Shown piece by piece: positions 26,770 through 35,420 of a stretch of 64,000 nt of DNA (the first letter of the stretch is position 1; each line of letters opens with the position of its first letter). The stretch is from NCBI GenBank assembly GCA_035571275.1, contig DATMKQ010000466.1, positions 1-64,000 on the forward strand. The letters are read 5' to 3'. Below the pieces are notes generated by a model. The model saw nothing but the letters and a program-made list of their open reading frames with translations, was not told where the DNA came from and did not search any database. The DNA is from Trebonia sp035571275 (GTDB lineage Bacteria > Actinomycetota > Actinomycetes > Streptosporangiales > Streptosporangiaceae). The translations under genes and the position numbers were made by a program.

Positions 26770-27363
26770 ATGCATCCCGACGCCACTTCGTCTCAGCTGT
26801 CTCGCCCGTCTCGCCCGTCTGAGCTCATCGACGCCGGCCCGGTCCTGCTGCGCCGCTGGCACTCGGCCGACCTCGACGCTTCGTGCCAGGCGGTGCTCTC
26901 ATCGCTTGAGCACCTGCGCCCCTGGATGCCCTGGGCGGTCGACTTCAGCCGCAGCACCCAGGCCGAGTTCCTGGCCGGCTGCGAGCGTGACTGGCAGTCC
27001 GGCGCGATGTTCAACTACGCCATGCTGGTCGACGGCGAGATCGCCGGGTCCACCGGGCTGATGGCGCGGATCGGCCCTCGCGGCCTGGAGATCGGATACT
27101 GGGTCGGCCAGGCGTACACCCGCAGGGGGCTGGCGACCGCCGCTGCCGCTGCTCTTGTCACGGAGGCGTTCACGCTGCCCGGCGTCGACTACCTGCAGAT
27201 CGTCCACGACGAGCTGAACGTGCCGAGCGGCGGCGTCCCCCGCAAGCTGGGGTTCACGCAGATCGAGCGTCGCCCGCTCGACCACAAGCCGCTGGGCGGC
27301 ACCGGCATGGGCGTTGTGTGGGAGATAACCCGTCCCCAGTGGGAGGACGCCGGTCCCCGGTAA
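26770..27363 (+). CDS. RimJ/RimL-type GNAT acetyltransferase
   Basis: 197 residues from the ATG at 26770 (MHPDATSSQLS). N-terminal LIDAGPVLLRRWHSADLDA, central IAGSTGLMARIGPRGLEIGY, and the acetyl-CoA loop VGQAYTRRGLATAAAAAL are standard for RimJ-like N-acetyltransferases. The C-terminus has NVPSGGVPRKLGFTQIERR. Family members acetylate protein N-termini or small amines; the substrate here is not predictable. Frame continues upstream but without family-like sequence. Confidence 0.88.
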   Translation: MHPDATSSQLSRPSRPSELIDAGPVLLRRWHSADLDASCQAVLSSLEHLRPWMPWAVDFSRSTQAEFLAGCERDWQSGAMFNYAMLVDGEIAGSTGLMARIGPRGLEIGYWVGQAYTRRGLATAAAAALVTEAFTLPGVDYLQIVHDELNVPSGGVPRKLGFTQIERRPLDHKPLGGTGMGVVWEITRPQWEDAGPR

Positions 27364-27374
27364 CGTATCCGAAC

Positions 27375-27830
27375 ATGGAAGACGTCGAGCGGTTCGACCG
27401 GGACATGATGGCGCTGGCCCTGCGTCAGGCGCGGATCAGCCTTGAGGCAGGCGGGGTGCCGGTCGGCGCGGTCCTGGCGGCGGGCCGCGAGGTGCTCGCG
27501 GCCGGGCACAACGAGCGCGTGCAGCGCGGCGACCCGGTGGCGCACGGCGAGATCGCGTGCCTGCGCAACGCGGGCCGCCGTCCTTCGTACGCGGACACCA
27601 CGCTGTACACGACGCTGTCGCCGTGCCCGCTGTGCACCGGCGCGGTCCTGCTGTTCCAGATCCCGCGCGTCGTCGTGGGCGAGGCCAGGACGTTCCCCGG
27701 CGACCTTGACTTCCTGCGTGCCCGTGGCGTCGAGATCGTGCTGTTCGACGACCCCGGCTGTGCGGCGGTGATGGAGGAATTCCAGACCCGCTTCCCCGAA
27801 GTCTGGAGCGAGGACATCGGCGGCCGCTAG
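27375..27830 (+). CDS. Cytidine/deoxycytidylate-type deaminase (cytosine deaminase-like)
   Basis: 151 residues; ATG at 27375. Zinc site residues are intact: HGE in DPVAHGEIACLRNAG (proton-shuttle Glu) and PCPLC in TLSPCPLCTGAVLLF. The sequence GGVPVGAVL and the C-terminal IVLFDDPGCAAVMEEFQTRFPEVWSEDI region resemble yeast-type cytosine/guanine deaminases; it probably deaminates a free base or nucleoside. It starts 12 bp after the GNAT gene and may be co-transcribed with it. Confidence 0.9.
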   Translation: MEDVERFDRDMMALALRQARISLEAGGVPVGAVLAAGREVLAAGHNERVQRGDPVAHGEIACLRNAGRRPSYADTTLYTTLSPCPLCTGAVLLFQIPRVVVGEARTFPGDLDFLRARGVEIVLFDDPGCAAVMEEFQTRFPEVWSEDIGGR

Positions 27831-27887
27831 CTGCCCGAATTGTCGGGATGCGATCGCAGCTGCGCCTGAGAGATAAACTCGCACCTT

Positions 27888-28793
27888 GTGAGCAGTGTTG
27901 TTGCAGCCGAGGTTGGCGAGCGGTTTCCGGACGTCGCGGCACTGACGGCCGCCCTGGACAAGACCGGCTATCTGGCCGGGGACCAGCTTTCCGCTGCGCT
28001 GTTCCTCGCGGTGCGGATGGGTCAGCCCATCCTGCTGGAAGGTGAGCCGGGCGTCGGGAAGACCGAGGCCGCCAAGGCGCTCGCCGCCGCCCTGGACACC
28101 GTGCTCGTCCGGCTGCAGTGTTACGAGGGCATCGCGGCCGCCGAGGCGCTGTACGAGTGGAACTACCCGCGGCAGCTGCTCGCCATCCGGCTCGCCGAAG
28201 CCAGCCACGAGCAGCTCAGGGACACGGATCTGTTCCGCGAGGACTTCCTGCTCGCCCGGCCGCTGCTTACCGCGCTCGACCACCCGGGCCCGCGGCCCGC
28301 GGTGCTCCTCATCGACGAAGTGGACCGGGCCGACGACGAGTTCGAGGCGTTCCTGTTTGAGATGCTCGCCGAGTCTTCCGTCACGATCCCCGAGCTCGGC
28401 ACGCGCCACGCGAAGATCCCGCCGGTCGCGATCCTCACCTCCAACAGAACCCGCGACCTGCACGACGCGCTCAAGCGGCGCTGCCTGTACCACTGGATCG
28501 GCTACCCGGACGCGGCGCGCGTCGCGCAGATCATCAGGCGGCGGGTGCCCGGCGCCAGCCGGCACCTGGCCGGCGAGGTGGCGGCCGCGGTCAGCAGGCT
28601 GCGCGGGCTCGACCTGACCAAGCCGCCGGGTATCTCGGAGGCGATCACCTGGGCATCCGCGCTCACAGTGTTCGGAGCGGGCACGTTGTCCCCGGAAACG
28701 GCGGGGCAGACGATGAGCGTCGTGGTCAAGTACCCGGAGGACGAGCAGACCGTCCTGGCGGCCGGGCTTGCTTCCGTCGTGGGGCATGACTGA
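27888..28793 (+). CDS. MoxR-family AAA+ ATPase (CoxD-like)
   Basis: 301 residues from a GTG at 27888. Walker A is GEPGVGKTEAAKALA, Walker B LLIDEVDRADDEFEAFLFEML and sensor 1 PPVAILTSNRTRDLHDAL. The YEGIAAAEALYEWNYPRQLL segment is typical of the CoxD/MoxR branch paired with VWA proteins. Such pairs act as chaperones that help insert or activate metal cofactors or assemble complexes. It overlaps the VWA gene by 8 bp, so the two work together. Confidence 0.92.
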   Translation: MSSVVAAEVGERFPDVAALTAALDKTGYLAGDQLSAALFLAVRMGQPILLEGEPGVGKTEAAKALAAALDTVLVRLQCYEGIAAAEALYEWNYPRQLLAIRLAEASHEQLRDTDLFREDFLLARPLLTALDHPGPRPAVLLIDEVDRADDEFEAFLFEMLAESSVTIPELGTRHAKIPPVAILTSNRTRDLHDALKRRCLYHWIGYPDAARVAQIIRRRVPGASRHLAGEVAAAVSRLRGLDLTKPPGISEAITWASALTVFGAGTLSPETAGQTMSVVVKYPEDEQTVLAAGLASVVGHD

Positions 28794-30261
28794 CCGCGTC
28801 CGCTTCCAAGGCGCCAGCGTGACAGGCGGCGCCGGTGCTCCCAACGGCTCGGGCGGTGCGGGCGCGCTGCCCCCGGTCGACGTCGCGGTGCTGGCCGCGG
28901 GGCTAGGCGTAGCGCTGCGATCGGTTGGACTGCCGGCCGGACCGGAGCGGTGCGAGCGGCTAGCGCGCGCTCTCAGCGTGATGCACGCGACTAAAGTGTC
29001 CGAACTGCATGCGTGCGCACTCGCGACCATGGTCTCGGATCCGAGTCAGATTGACGCGTTCGAGCGGGTGTTCGCCGAGATGTTCACCGGCACCGTCCCA
29101 GGCCGCCAGCCTGCCGTGATGGCGCCCCAGCAAGGCATGACCGTCGAGCCCGCGGATGCTCCTTCGGCCGCCGACTCACCGTCGGCAGGCGCGGCCGGGG
29201 ACCTGCCCTCGGCACTGCGCCAGGTGGATGCCTCCTCGTCGTCCTCAGGCGACGGGGACGAAGACGACCTGCCGGACGCGCCGGCGATCCGGCGCGTCGC
29301 GTCGGCCACAGAACGGCTGACCGGCCGCGACTTCGCCAAGCTCACCCCGGATGAACTGCGTCAGCTCGCGACGCTGATGCGCGAGCTCACGATCGCGGTG
29401 CCACCGCGCCGGACCCGCCGCTACCGGCCGCGCAAGGATGGCGACCGGCTGGACATGCGCCGGACCCTGCGTCAGGCCAGGCGCACGGGCGGCGAGCCGG
29501 TCCGCATCGCCCGCCGGGCGGTCCGCCCCCGGCCGCGGCGGCTCGTCGTGCTGTGCGACATCTCCGGCTCCATGGAGCCGTACGCCAGGGCGCTGCTGCA
29601 GCTCATGTATGTGGCCAGCCGCTCATCGGGCGGCGCCGGGCTGGTCGGCTCGCTGCGCGAGGCAAGCCGACCGCGCACCGAGGTGTTCACGTTCGCGACC
29701 CGGCTGACCCGGCTGACACCGGCGATGGCCTCGGCGACCCCGGAGACCATGCTGGCCAAGGCCAGCGAGGCGGCGCCGGACTGGGCGGGCGGTACCCGGA
29801 TAGGCGCTGCGCTGCGCGAGTTCAACGACCGTTACGGGGTGCGCGGCATGGGGCGTGGCGCCGTAGTGCTGATCATCTCCGACGGGTGGGAGACCGGGAA
29901 CCCGGCGCTGCTCGGCGCGCAGATGGCCCGGCTGCACAGGATCGCGTACCGGATCGTGTGGGCCAACCCGCGGACGCAAAGCTCGCGCTACCGGCCCGAG
30001 GTGGGCGGCATGGCCGCCGCCTGGCCGTACTGTGACGCGGTGGTCAGCGCGCACAACTTTGAGGCGCTCGACGACCTGCTTATCGCGCTGCGCTCCCCGG
30101 CGTCCCGGCGCCCGGCGCGCGCCCTTCCCGCCGCCGCCGTCCCCGCCGCACCCGGCGAGCCAGCGACCGGGGCGGCGTCGGAGAGTCCGCCGGCGGACGC
30201 CAAGCCGGCCTCCTTTCACCTCCCGTTGACGCAGCCGCTGGTCAGGCGGTGGACAACCTGA
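28786..30261 (+). CDS. CoxE-like VWA domain protein
   Basis: 491 residues from the ATG at 28786, overlapping the MoxR stop. An N-terminal helical part (DVAVLAAGLGVALRSVGLPA) leads to a low-complexity linker (about 115-165, DDLPDAPAIRR at its end) and a C-terminal VWA domain with a MIDAS motif DISGSM in RRLVVLCDISGSMEPYARAL. The GARRTRRYRPRK-type basic stretch before it (RTRRYRPRKDGDRLDMRRTL) is characteristic of CoxE proteins, partners of MoxR ATPases. No CO dehydrogenase genes are here, but a molybdopterin oxidoreductase gene converges on it 12 bp downstream. Confidence 0.88.
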   Translation: MTDRVRFQGASVTGGAGAPNGSGGAGALPPVDVAVLAAGLGVALRSVGLPAGPERCERLARALSVMHATKVSELHACALATMVSDPSQIDAFERVFAEMFTGTVPGRQPAVMAPQQGMTVEPADAPSAADSPSAGAAGDLPSALRQVDASSSSSGDGDEDDLPDAPAIRRVASATERLTGRDFAKLTPDELRQLATLMRELTIAVPPRRTRRYRPRKDGDRLDMRRTLRQARRTGGEPVRIARRAVRPRPRRLVVLCDISGSMEPYARALLQLMYVASRSSGGAGLVGSLREASRPRTEVFTFATRLTRLTPAMASATPETMLAKASEAAPDWAGGTRIGAALREFNDRYGVRGMGRGAVVLIISDGWETGNPALLGAQMARLHRIAYRIVWANPRTQSSRYRPEVGGMAAAWPYCDAVVSAHNFEALDDLLIALRSPASRRPARALPAAAVPAAPGEPATGAASESPPADAKPASFHLPLTQPLVRRWTT

Positions 30262-30273
30262 CGGCCGCTCGGC

Positions 30274-31326
30274 TCAGGTGACGGTTACCTGTACGGTGTG
30301 CCAGCCGGTCGCCCCGTTCGGCTGGACGATGTGCTTGACGGGGGTCTGGGTGTATCCGGTCTTATCGGTCGCCCGCACCTGCAGCGTGTGCGTGCCCTGG
30401 GTCGCTTGCCATGGGTAGTACCACTGCCGCCACGTGTCGATCGTGTCCTGGGCGGCCAGCGTCGCCTGGTGAAAGGTCCCGTCGACGCCGACCTCGACCG
30501 CCTCGATGCCACGGCGCTGCGCCCACGCGACCCCGGCGATCATGACCCGGCCGGCGGTGACGTTGCCCTTCGGCGTGTCGATGCGCGATTCCGTCTTGAT
30601 CGGCGCCTCGCGTGACCAGCCTTTCTGTACCCAGTAGGCGTTGAACGCCCCGAACGTGGTGAGTTCCATGTCCACCACCCACTTGCAGGCGGACACGTAG
30701 CCGTACAGCCCAGGCACCACCACCCGGACCGGGAATCCGTGCTCCTGGGGGAGCGGCTGCCCGTTCATCCCGACCGCGAGCAGCGACATCCGGCCATCCA
30801 TCACCGGGTCGGTGGCGACGCCCAGGTTCATGCCGTTGACGTCGCGCATGACGATCTGCGTGGCGCCCGGCTGGATCCCCGCCTCCCTCAGCAGATCGGC
30901 CAGCAGCGCCCCCTGCCAGCGGGCGTTGCCGATGAAGTTGCCGCCGACACCTTCTGACACGCACGTCAAGGTCACGTCGTGGTCGATCATCGGGCGCTTC
31001 ATCAGCTGATCGAACGTCAGCGTCATCGGCTTGTCGACCATGCCGTGAATGCGCAGCTGCCACGACTGCGGTGCGATTTGCGGCACCACGAGGGCGGTGT
31101 CGACCCGGTAGAACTGGCTATTCGGCGTGTAGAACGGCGACAGGCCAGGGATGTCCAGCGTGGTGCCTTTGGCCAGCTTCGGCGCCTTGACGGCAGGCGC
31201 GCCGAGCTTCACCGAGGACGTGTTCACGGAGAACCGCTTGTCCTGGAGGTACTGGCCGCCGAAGCCGGCGGTGGCGGCGACCGCGGCGGCGGCACCGCCC
31301 GCGACGAGGAACCTGCGTCGGTCCAT
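30274..31326 (-). CDS. Tat-exported molybdopterin oxidoreductase (sulfite oxidase fold)
   Basis: 350 residues. The N-terminus MDRRRFLVAGGAAAAVAA is a Tat-type signal. The sulfite oxidase-family molybdopterin domain follows, with the molybdenum-ligand cysteine in TLTCVSEGVGGNFIGNARW and the GFPVRVVVPGLYGYVSACKW region, then a C-terminal Ig-like dimerisation domain (about 255-350, VAWAQRRGIEAVEVGVDG). The substrate is unknown. Its ATG lies 6 bp after the stop of the upstream membrane protein, with GGGGGAGGTAG as ribosome site. In many relatives, from memory, the membrane part and this domain are one polypeptide; here they are separate. Confidence 0.88.
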   Translation of the reverse strand: MDRRRFLVAGGAAAAVAATAGFGGQYLQDKRFSVNTSSVKLGAPAVKAPKLAKGTTLDIPGLSPFYTPNSQFYRVDTALVVPQIAPQSWQLRIHGMVDKPMTLTFDQLMKRPMIDHDVTLTCVSEGVGGNFIGNARWQGALLADLLREAGIQPGATQIVMRDVNGMNLGVATDPVMDGRMSLLAVGMNGQPLPQEHGFPVRVVVPGLYGYVSACKWVVDMELTTFGAFNAYWVQKGWSREAPIKTESRIDTPKGNVTAGRVMIAGVAWAQRRGIEAVEVGVDGTFHQATLAAQDTIDTWRQWYYPWQATQGTHTLQVRATDKTGYTQTPVKHIVQPNGATGWHTVQVTVT

Positions 31327-31332
31327 GATGAG

Positions 31333-32181
31333 CTACCTCCCCCGCGCCCAGGCCTGACGACTGTTTGGCATCCCGGACCGCACCAGCCAGAGGATGGTGG
31401 CGATCCCGGCTATCCCGCCGACGATCGACGGGATGATGTCGGTGACGTGGCTTTCCGGCCTGGTGATGGCGACGAACGCGCCGAACAGGCCGAACAGGCC
31501 GATCCCCGCCACCCCGATCGCCGCCCGCCGCCAGGCGAGTATGCCGATCGCGATGGCGAGGAGCGCGATCGTCACGTACATGCCGAGCAGGAGCATGTTC
31601 TTGTCGTTCTCACCGAACTTCTCGACCGCGAAGTTCTTGAGCGCCGACGGGGTGCGGTCGATGAACGCACCGCCGACGGCGATGATCGGCGAGGCCTGCG
31701 GCCGCACGAACGCGGCGACCAGGTTCGCTATCCCGAGGGCCACGGCGGCCGCCAGGAACCCGGCGATGCCGCCGGGCAGCAGCCCGCGGCTGGGGCGCCG
31801 CGCGACGTTCCTCGGCGGGGCCGCGTGCGCCGCACCGGAGGGGCGGCGCGGCAGTTCCCCGGTCCTGGCCAACCGCTGAGCGCCGGTGTCCCACAAGGAT
31901 CGTTGCGCGCCCGAGTCCTGCAGGGACCGTTGTGCGCCGGTGTCCCACAGGGACCGTTGCGCGCCTGAGTCCCGCAGCATGGGCTGGACTCCGGTGTTGC
32001 GCAATGCCCGGTCAGAGCTGGTACCCCAGATGGACGGCTGCGCGCCAGTGTCCACCGCGCTCTGCCGCGGGTCCTCATCCCATGGCGGGTGCTGCCGGTA
32101 GGTCTGATGGCCGTCCTCGTGCTCTGGGAACGCCGGGTAGCGCACGGGACGCTGCTGTCGTGGCGGGTCCTGGAAGCTCAT
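31333..32181 (-). CDS. Four-helix membrane partner of the molybdoenzyme, with 9-residue repeats
   Basis: 282 residues. The first ~110 residues are hydrophilic and contain six or seven 9-residue repeats (units such as LRDSGAQRS, LWDTGAQRS, LQDSGAQRS; residues about 42-107). The C-terminal half has four membrane helices (GIAGFLAAAVALGIANLVAAF, NMLLLGMYVTIALLAIAIGI, AAIGVAGIGLFGLFGAFVAI and IVGGIAGIATILWLV; first one shortened). The segment AFIDRTPSALKNFAVEKFG between helices is typical of the membrane part of membrane-bound sulfite-oxidase-like proteins. It is translationally linked to the next gene and probably anchors it and passes electrons. Confidence 0.7.
   Translation of the reverse strand: MSFQDPPRQQRPVRYPAFPEHEDGHQTYRQHPPWDEDPRQSAVDTGAQPSIWGTSSDRALRNTGVQPMLRDSGAQRSLWDTGAQRSLQDSGAQRSLWDTGAQRLARTGELPRRPSGAAHAAPPRNVARRPSRGLLPGGIAGFLAAAVALGIANLVAAFVRPQASPIIAVGGAFIDRTPSALKNFAVEKFGENDKNMLLLGMYVTIALLAIAIGILAWRRAAIGVAGIGLFGLFGAFVAITRPESHVTDIIPSIVGGIAGIATILWLVRSGMPNSRQAWARGR
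31861..32055 (-). repeat. 27-bp tandem repeats (9-residue units) in membrane partner gene
   Basis: At least four good and two or three degenerate 27-bp units encode variants of L-x-D-[ST]-G-A-Q-R-S. Alternation of DSG and DTG units suggests duplication of a 54-bp pair. The flanking sequence has no such pattern. Confidence 0.8.
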
Positions 32182-32219
32182 AACCCTATTGACGGCGGTC
32201 CAGAGCGCGTCCGTTCGGG

Positions 32220-33788
32220 TTACTCGCTCCTGGTAAGCACGCGGTAAGAACCCGCGTCCTGGGGTTCGAACGTCGGCGTGCCGCCCGCGCCGATCGTCAC
32301 GGTCACGGTGGGCCCGGCGTCATCGGGACCGGCCGTCACGATCTCGGGGACGCGAGTCGTGTCGGCGGTCACTGTCTGCGCCGCCGGCTCCTCCTGCGCC
32401 GAGCCCGAGCCGGAACGGCGGGCGAGCACGTAGCGCACGATCGCGCAGGCGCAGGCGATGGCCGCCCCGCCGCCGTACCCGATCCCGCGCGCGTCGTGCA
32501 GCGTTATCCCGGCGACCCCCAGGTTCGGGTTGATCGTCAGGTAGCCGCCCGCGGCGATGACCAGCCACTCCGGACGGCCGTCGAGTGCGACGAGCATCAC
32601 GAGCAAGATGGCGTACCACGGGAACTGTGGCGTGCACACGGTGAGCGCCGCGGCGGTCATCAGGACGCCGCCGCGCCACGGTTCATCCGGGTCGCAGTAC
32701 CGCAGGATGGCCAGCGCGACCAGGCCGAGCAGCACGACGGCCACCGCGGTCGCGAGCTTGCCGTGCACGACGAGCCCGATAATGGCGAAGCCGGTCCCCT
32801 TGGAGTAGCCCGCCTGATTCAGGTATCCGGGGAAGAATCCGATGATCTTTTCCCCGACGGCCATCACGTGCGGCGCGTACACCAGCGATATCGCCATGCC
32901 CGCGGACGCGCCGATGAGCCACCAGCCGCGCCGCAGCACCGCGGGCACCACCAGGACAGGTGTCACCTTGGTGGCGATCGCCAGTCCGAGCAGGATGCCG
33001 CCTAGCACGGTCCGTCGTTCAGTTCGCGCTCTGGCCAGCAACAGGAGCGCGACCGCGGTGAACGCGACGGCGACCACGTCGACATGCCCGTTCTGCCCCG
33101 CCTCGAGGGCGACCGTCGGGCACCATGCCCACAGCGCGGCCAGCCGTAGGTCTTTGCCCAGCGTGCGCAGCCCCAACAGCAGGATCAGCGTTACCAGGAC
33201 GGCGCACGCGGCCGCCGCCGCCTGGATCGGCGTGGTGGAGTTGTCGGCAGGCGCCGCGAGCTGGACGGCGAGGAAGTACGCCTCGGCCACCGGCGGGTAC
33301 ACGGTGGGCACCTTGGGACGGTTCAGCAGCGTGCACCCCGCCACCAGGCTGTCGGCCGGATCGACGGAGTCCTTCTGGTTGGGGACGCAGTCCCCGTACC
33401 CGCCCGGTCCGGTGCCTGACCACAGGAAGTCGTTGCGCAGCCGGGCGACCCCGGCATCTCCTGGCGCGTAGAGATAAGGGTCGATGCCGGCCGCCTGCAC
33501 CCGCCCGTCCCAGATGTACCTGTACAGGTCGCTGCTGCTCTGCGGCGGCCCGGACAGCGCGACGACCTGGACCGCGATTCCCCCGATCAGGATGAGCCCC
33601 ACCGCCAGCCGGACGGCGACCTTGCGGACCAGCCACGCCGCGCAGCCGAATGCGATCCAGGCGCCCGCGATGAGCATGATCGGCCTGATCCGTGCGGGGT
33701 CGAGGCTGGGCCGGGCCAGCAGCAAGATCAGGGCTGCCTGGACGGCCAGCGAGGCGGCGATCCCCGCTACCCGCAGTTTTGGGCTCAT
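32220..33788 (-). CDS. GT87/MptB-like polyprenol-dependent mannosyltransferase
   Basis: 522 residues with about eleven membrane helices. The first extracytoplasmic loop carries SSSDLYRYIWDGRVQAAGIDPYLYAP, of which DLYRYIWDGRVQAAGIDPY is the GT-C signature with the catalytic Asp. A second loop has NRPKVPTVYPPVAEAYF. C-terminal ~60 residues are hydrophilic (VTADTTRVPEIVTAGPDDAG). The fold suggests transfer of a hexose from a polyprenyl phosphate donor to a cell-envelope glycan on the outer face of the membrane. It lies between a methyltransferase and the molybdoenzyme pair, all on the same strand. Confidence 0.8.
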   Translation of the reverse strand: MSPKLRVAGIAASLAVQAALILLLARPSLDPARIRPIMLIAGAWIAFGCAAWLVRKVAVRLAVGLILIGGIAVQVVALSGPPQSSSDLYRYIWDGRVQAAGIDPYLYAPGDAGVARLRNDFLWSGTGPGGYGDCVPNQKDSVDPADSLVAGCTLLNRPKVPTVYPPVAEAYFLAVQLAAPADNSTTPIQAAAAACAVLVTLILLLGLRTLGKDLRLAALWAWCPTVALEAGQNGHVDVVAVAFTAVALLLLARARTERRTVLGGILLGLAIATKVTPVLVVPAVLRRGWWLIGASAGMAISLVYAPHVMAVGEKIIGFFPGYLNQAGYSKGTGFAIIGLVVHGKLATAVAVVLLGLVALAILRYCDPDEPWRGGVLMTAAALTVCTPQFPWYAILLVMLVALDGRPEWLVIAAGGYLTINPNLGVAGITLHDARGIGYGGGAAIACACAIVRYVLARRSGSGSAQEEPAAQTVTADTTRVPEIVTAGPDDAGPTVTVTIGAGGTPTFEPQDAGSYRVLTRSE

Positions 33789-33850
33789 GCGCCGAGGGTG
33801 CCATCAGATTCCGGCAGTGAGCAGTGGCGATGCGGGCCTGTAAGCAATCC

Positions 33851-34471
33851 TTAAGCGCGGCGCAGCACAGCGAACCAGCGGCCGGCGATCGACCACGTCT
33901 CGGCGGCGGCGAGGTCGGCGTTCGTGGCGATCTCTGCTATCTGGTCGACCCCGACGTACGCCCAGGGAAACCAGGCGCTTGCCTGCGCGCCGTGGCGGAG
34001 CCTGACCTGCTCGGCGCGCAGGTCGCTGCCCGGCGGCTGAACCTCGACCAGTGCCTGGCCGGTTGGCGTCAGCAGTTCGGTCACCCGGCGCAGCAGGGCG
34101 ACCGGGTCGCCGCCGATCCCTATGTTGCCGTCGGCGAGCAGCACCGTCGCCCAGCGTCCCGTGCCGGGCACCCGGCCGAAGACGTCGCGCAGCAAGGTGA
34201 GCACTCCGGCCGCCCGGGAGATGCGCACCGCGTACGGGGTCACGTCAATGCCAAGGACCGGAATGCCGCGCTCCGCCAGCGCGACCGTCAGCCGCCCCGG
34301 TCCCGACCCCACGTCGAGCGTGGGGCCGCTGCACCGCTCGACGAGTGAGCAGTCCCCGGCGCGGACATGCAGCCAGTCATCCACCTGGAGGGGGGTTCGG
34401 CTGCCGTCTTTGTGCTCGATTTCCGGTCTCGCATGCCCGGCGAGTGCCTGCTCGTATAGTTCGCCGATCAC
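33851..34471 (-). CDS. Class I SAM-dependent methyltransferase
   Basis: 206 residues from a GTG at 34471, chosen because GGGAGGAGAG lies just upstream. SAM-binding motif I is PTLDVGSGPGRLTVALAERG, followed by VLGIDVTPYAVRISRAAGVL; a conserved WATVLLADGNIGIGGDPVAL segment marks motif post-II. Methyl acceptor unknown. Position upstream of the GT87-like gene, with about 60 bp between them, suggests it modifies a glycan or lipid made by this set. Confidence 0.85.
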   Translation of the reverse strand: MIGELYEQALAGHARPEIEHKDGSRTPLQVDDWLHVRAGDCSLVERCSGPTLDVGSGPGRLTVALAERGIPVLGIDVTPYAVRISRAAGVLTLLRDVFGRVPGTGRWATVLLADGNIGIGGDPVALLRRVTELLTPTGQALVEVQPPGSDLRAEQVRLRHGAQASAWFPWAYVGVDQIAEIATNADLAAAETWSIAGRWFAVLRRA

Positions 34472-34565
34472 GCGATCTCTCCTCCCATTCGTCGGCCGGG
34501 ACGCAGACCAGTGTTCATCGGGCAGACGTCCGCACACCTCCTGATCGGCGCGTCCTTACCGAATC

Positions 34566-34590
34566 GTCACGGACCTTACGATCCAGTGAC
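34566..34590. promoter_or_regulatory. Inverted repeat upstream of SRPBCC gene
   Basis: GTCACGGA and TCCAGTGAC face each other across 8 bp, 20-45 bp before the ATG at 34611. It could be an operator for the SRPBCC gene or for the divergent methyltransferase gene. Confidence 0.35.
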
Positions 34591-34610
34591 GGCTCCGATT
34601 GGATGGGGCC

Positions 34611-35069
34611 ATGGGAACACAGGACGAAACGCCGCGGGTGGTCAGCGCTAGCCGCGAGATCGAGGCCGGGCCGGAGCGGATCTTCGAGCTGATCGCGGAT
34701 CCGGCGCAGCAGCCGCGCTGGGATGGCAACGACAACCTGCGCGCCGCCCCGGCCGGGCAGCGCGTCACCGGCGCGGGCGGTGTGTTCACCATGACGCTCA
34801 CCACCGGCGCTATCAGGGAGAACCACGTCGTCGAGTTCGAGGAGGGCCGCCGTATCGCCTGGACTCCGGCCGAAGCGGGACGGCGCCCTCCTGGGCACTT
34901 GTGGCGCTGGGAACTCGAGCCTATCGACGCGTCCCGCACCCGGGTGACCTGCACCTACGACTGGACGCGCTTGACCGACCGCAAGCGCCTCCCCCGCGCC
35001 CAGGCAACGACCCCAGAAAGGCTAAGGTCCTCCCTGGACCTCCTAGCCGCCATCGCGGAAGAGGCCTAA
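34611..35069 (+). CDS. SRPBCC (polyketide cyclase-like) protein
   Basis: 152 residues; ATG at 34611. N-terminal VVSASREIEAGPERIFELIA and WDGNDNLRAA, then HVVEFEEGRRIAWTPAEAG and LWRWELEPIDASRTRVTCTY, all typical of the START/SRPBCC hydrophobic-pocket fold. Such proteins bind small hydrophobic ligands; no specific ligand can be named. A strong terminator follows its stop. Confidence 0.88.
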   Translation: MGTQDETPRVVSASREIEAGPERIFELIADPAQQPRWDGNDNLRAAPAGQRVTGAGGVFTMTLTTGAIRENHVVEFEEGRRIAWTPAEAGRRPPGHLWRWELEPIDASRTRVTCTYDWTRLTDRKRLPRAQATTPERLRSSLDLLAAIAEEA

Positions 35070-35076
35070 GCGATGA

Positions 35077-35119
35077 GCGTGGATCACTTTCCAGGTCAGG
35101 ACATGGAAAGTGATCCACG
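35077..35119. terminator. Bidirectional terminator
   Basis: A perfect 16-bp inverted repeat (CGTGGATCACTTTCCA and its complement) with an 11-base loop lies between the convergent SRPBCC gene and the two-helix membrane protein gene. Confidence 0.85.
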
Positions 35120-35126
35120 TTGATCC

Positions 35127-35420
35127 TCAGTCGTGGTCGTAGTCGCCGCGGGACAGCTGGACGACCCGGAAGCGCTCGGTGACCAGCCTGCGCAGGTGCC
35201 GCACGCCGATCAGGCTTGCGATCACGACGGCCGCGGCTGCCGCCAGGATCGAGGCGCCGAACAGCGCGAGCCCGCCAACGACGTGTCCTAGCAGCATCAA
35301 GATCAGACCAACGAACAGCGCCACCGGCACCGCCGCCACGAGCAGCACGGCGAGCAGTGCGGCCGCGATCACCACCTTGGTCGACCAGCGCGTAGTCCGA
35401 CCCGGGTACCGAACGGCCAT
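35127..35420 (-). CDS. Two-helix small membrane protein
   Basis: 97 residues from the ATG at 35420 (or 100 from a GTG at 35429). Two hydrophobic segments (VVIAAALLAVLLVAAVPVAL and LALFGASILAAAAAVVIASL) flank a short glycine-containing turn; the C-terminus is basic then acidic (VRHLRRLVTERFRVVQLSRG, DYDHD). Not recognised; it resembles DUF-type actinobacterial envelope proteins. Its 5' side faces the response regulator gene. Confidence 0.7.
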   Translation of the reverse strand: MAVRYPGRTTRWSTKVVIAAALLAVLLVAAVPVALFVGLILMLLGHVVGGLALFGASILAAAAAVVIASLIGVRHLRRLVTERFRVVQLSRGDYDHD

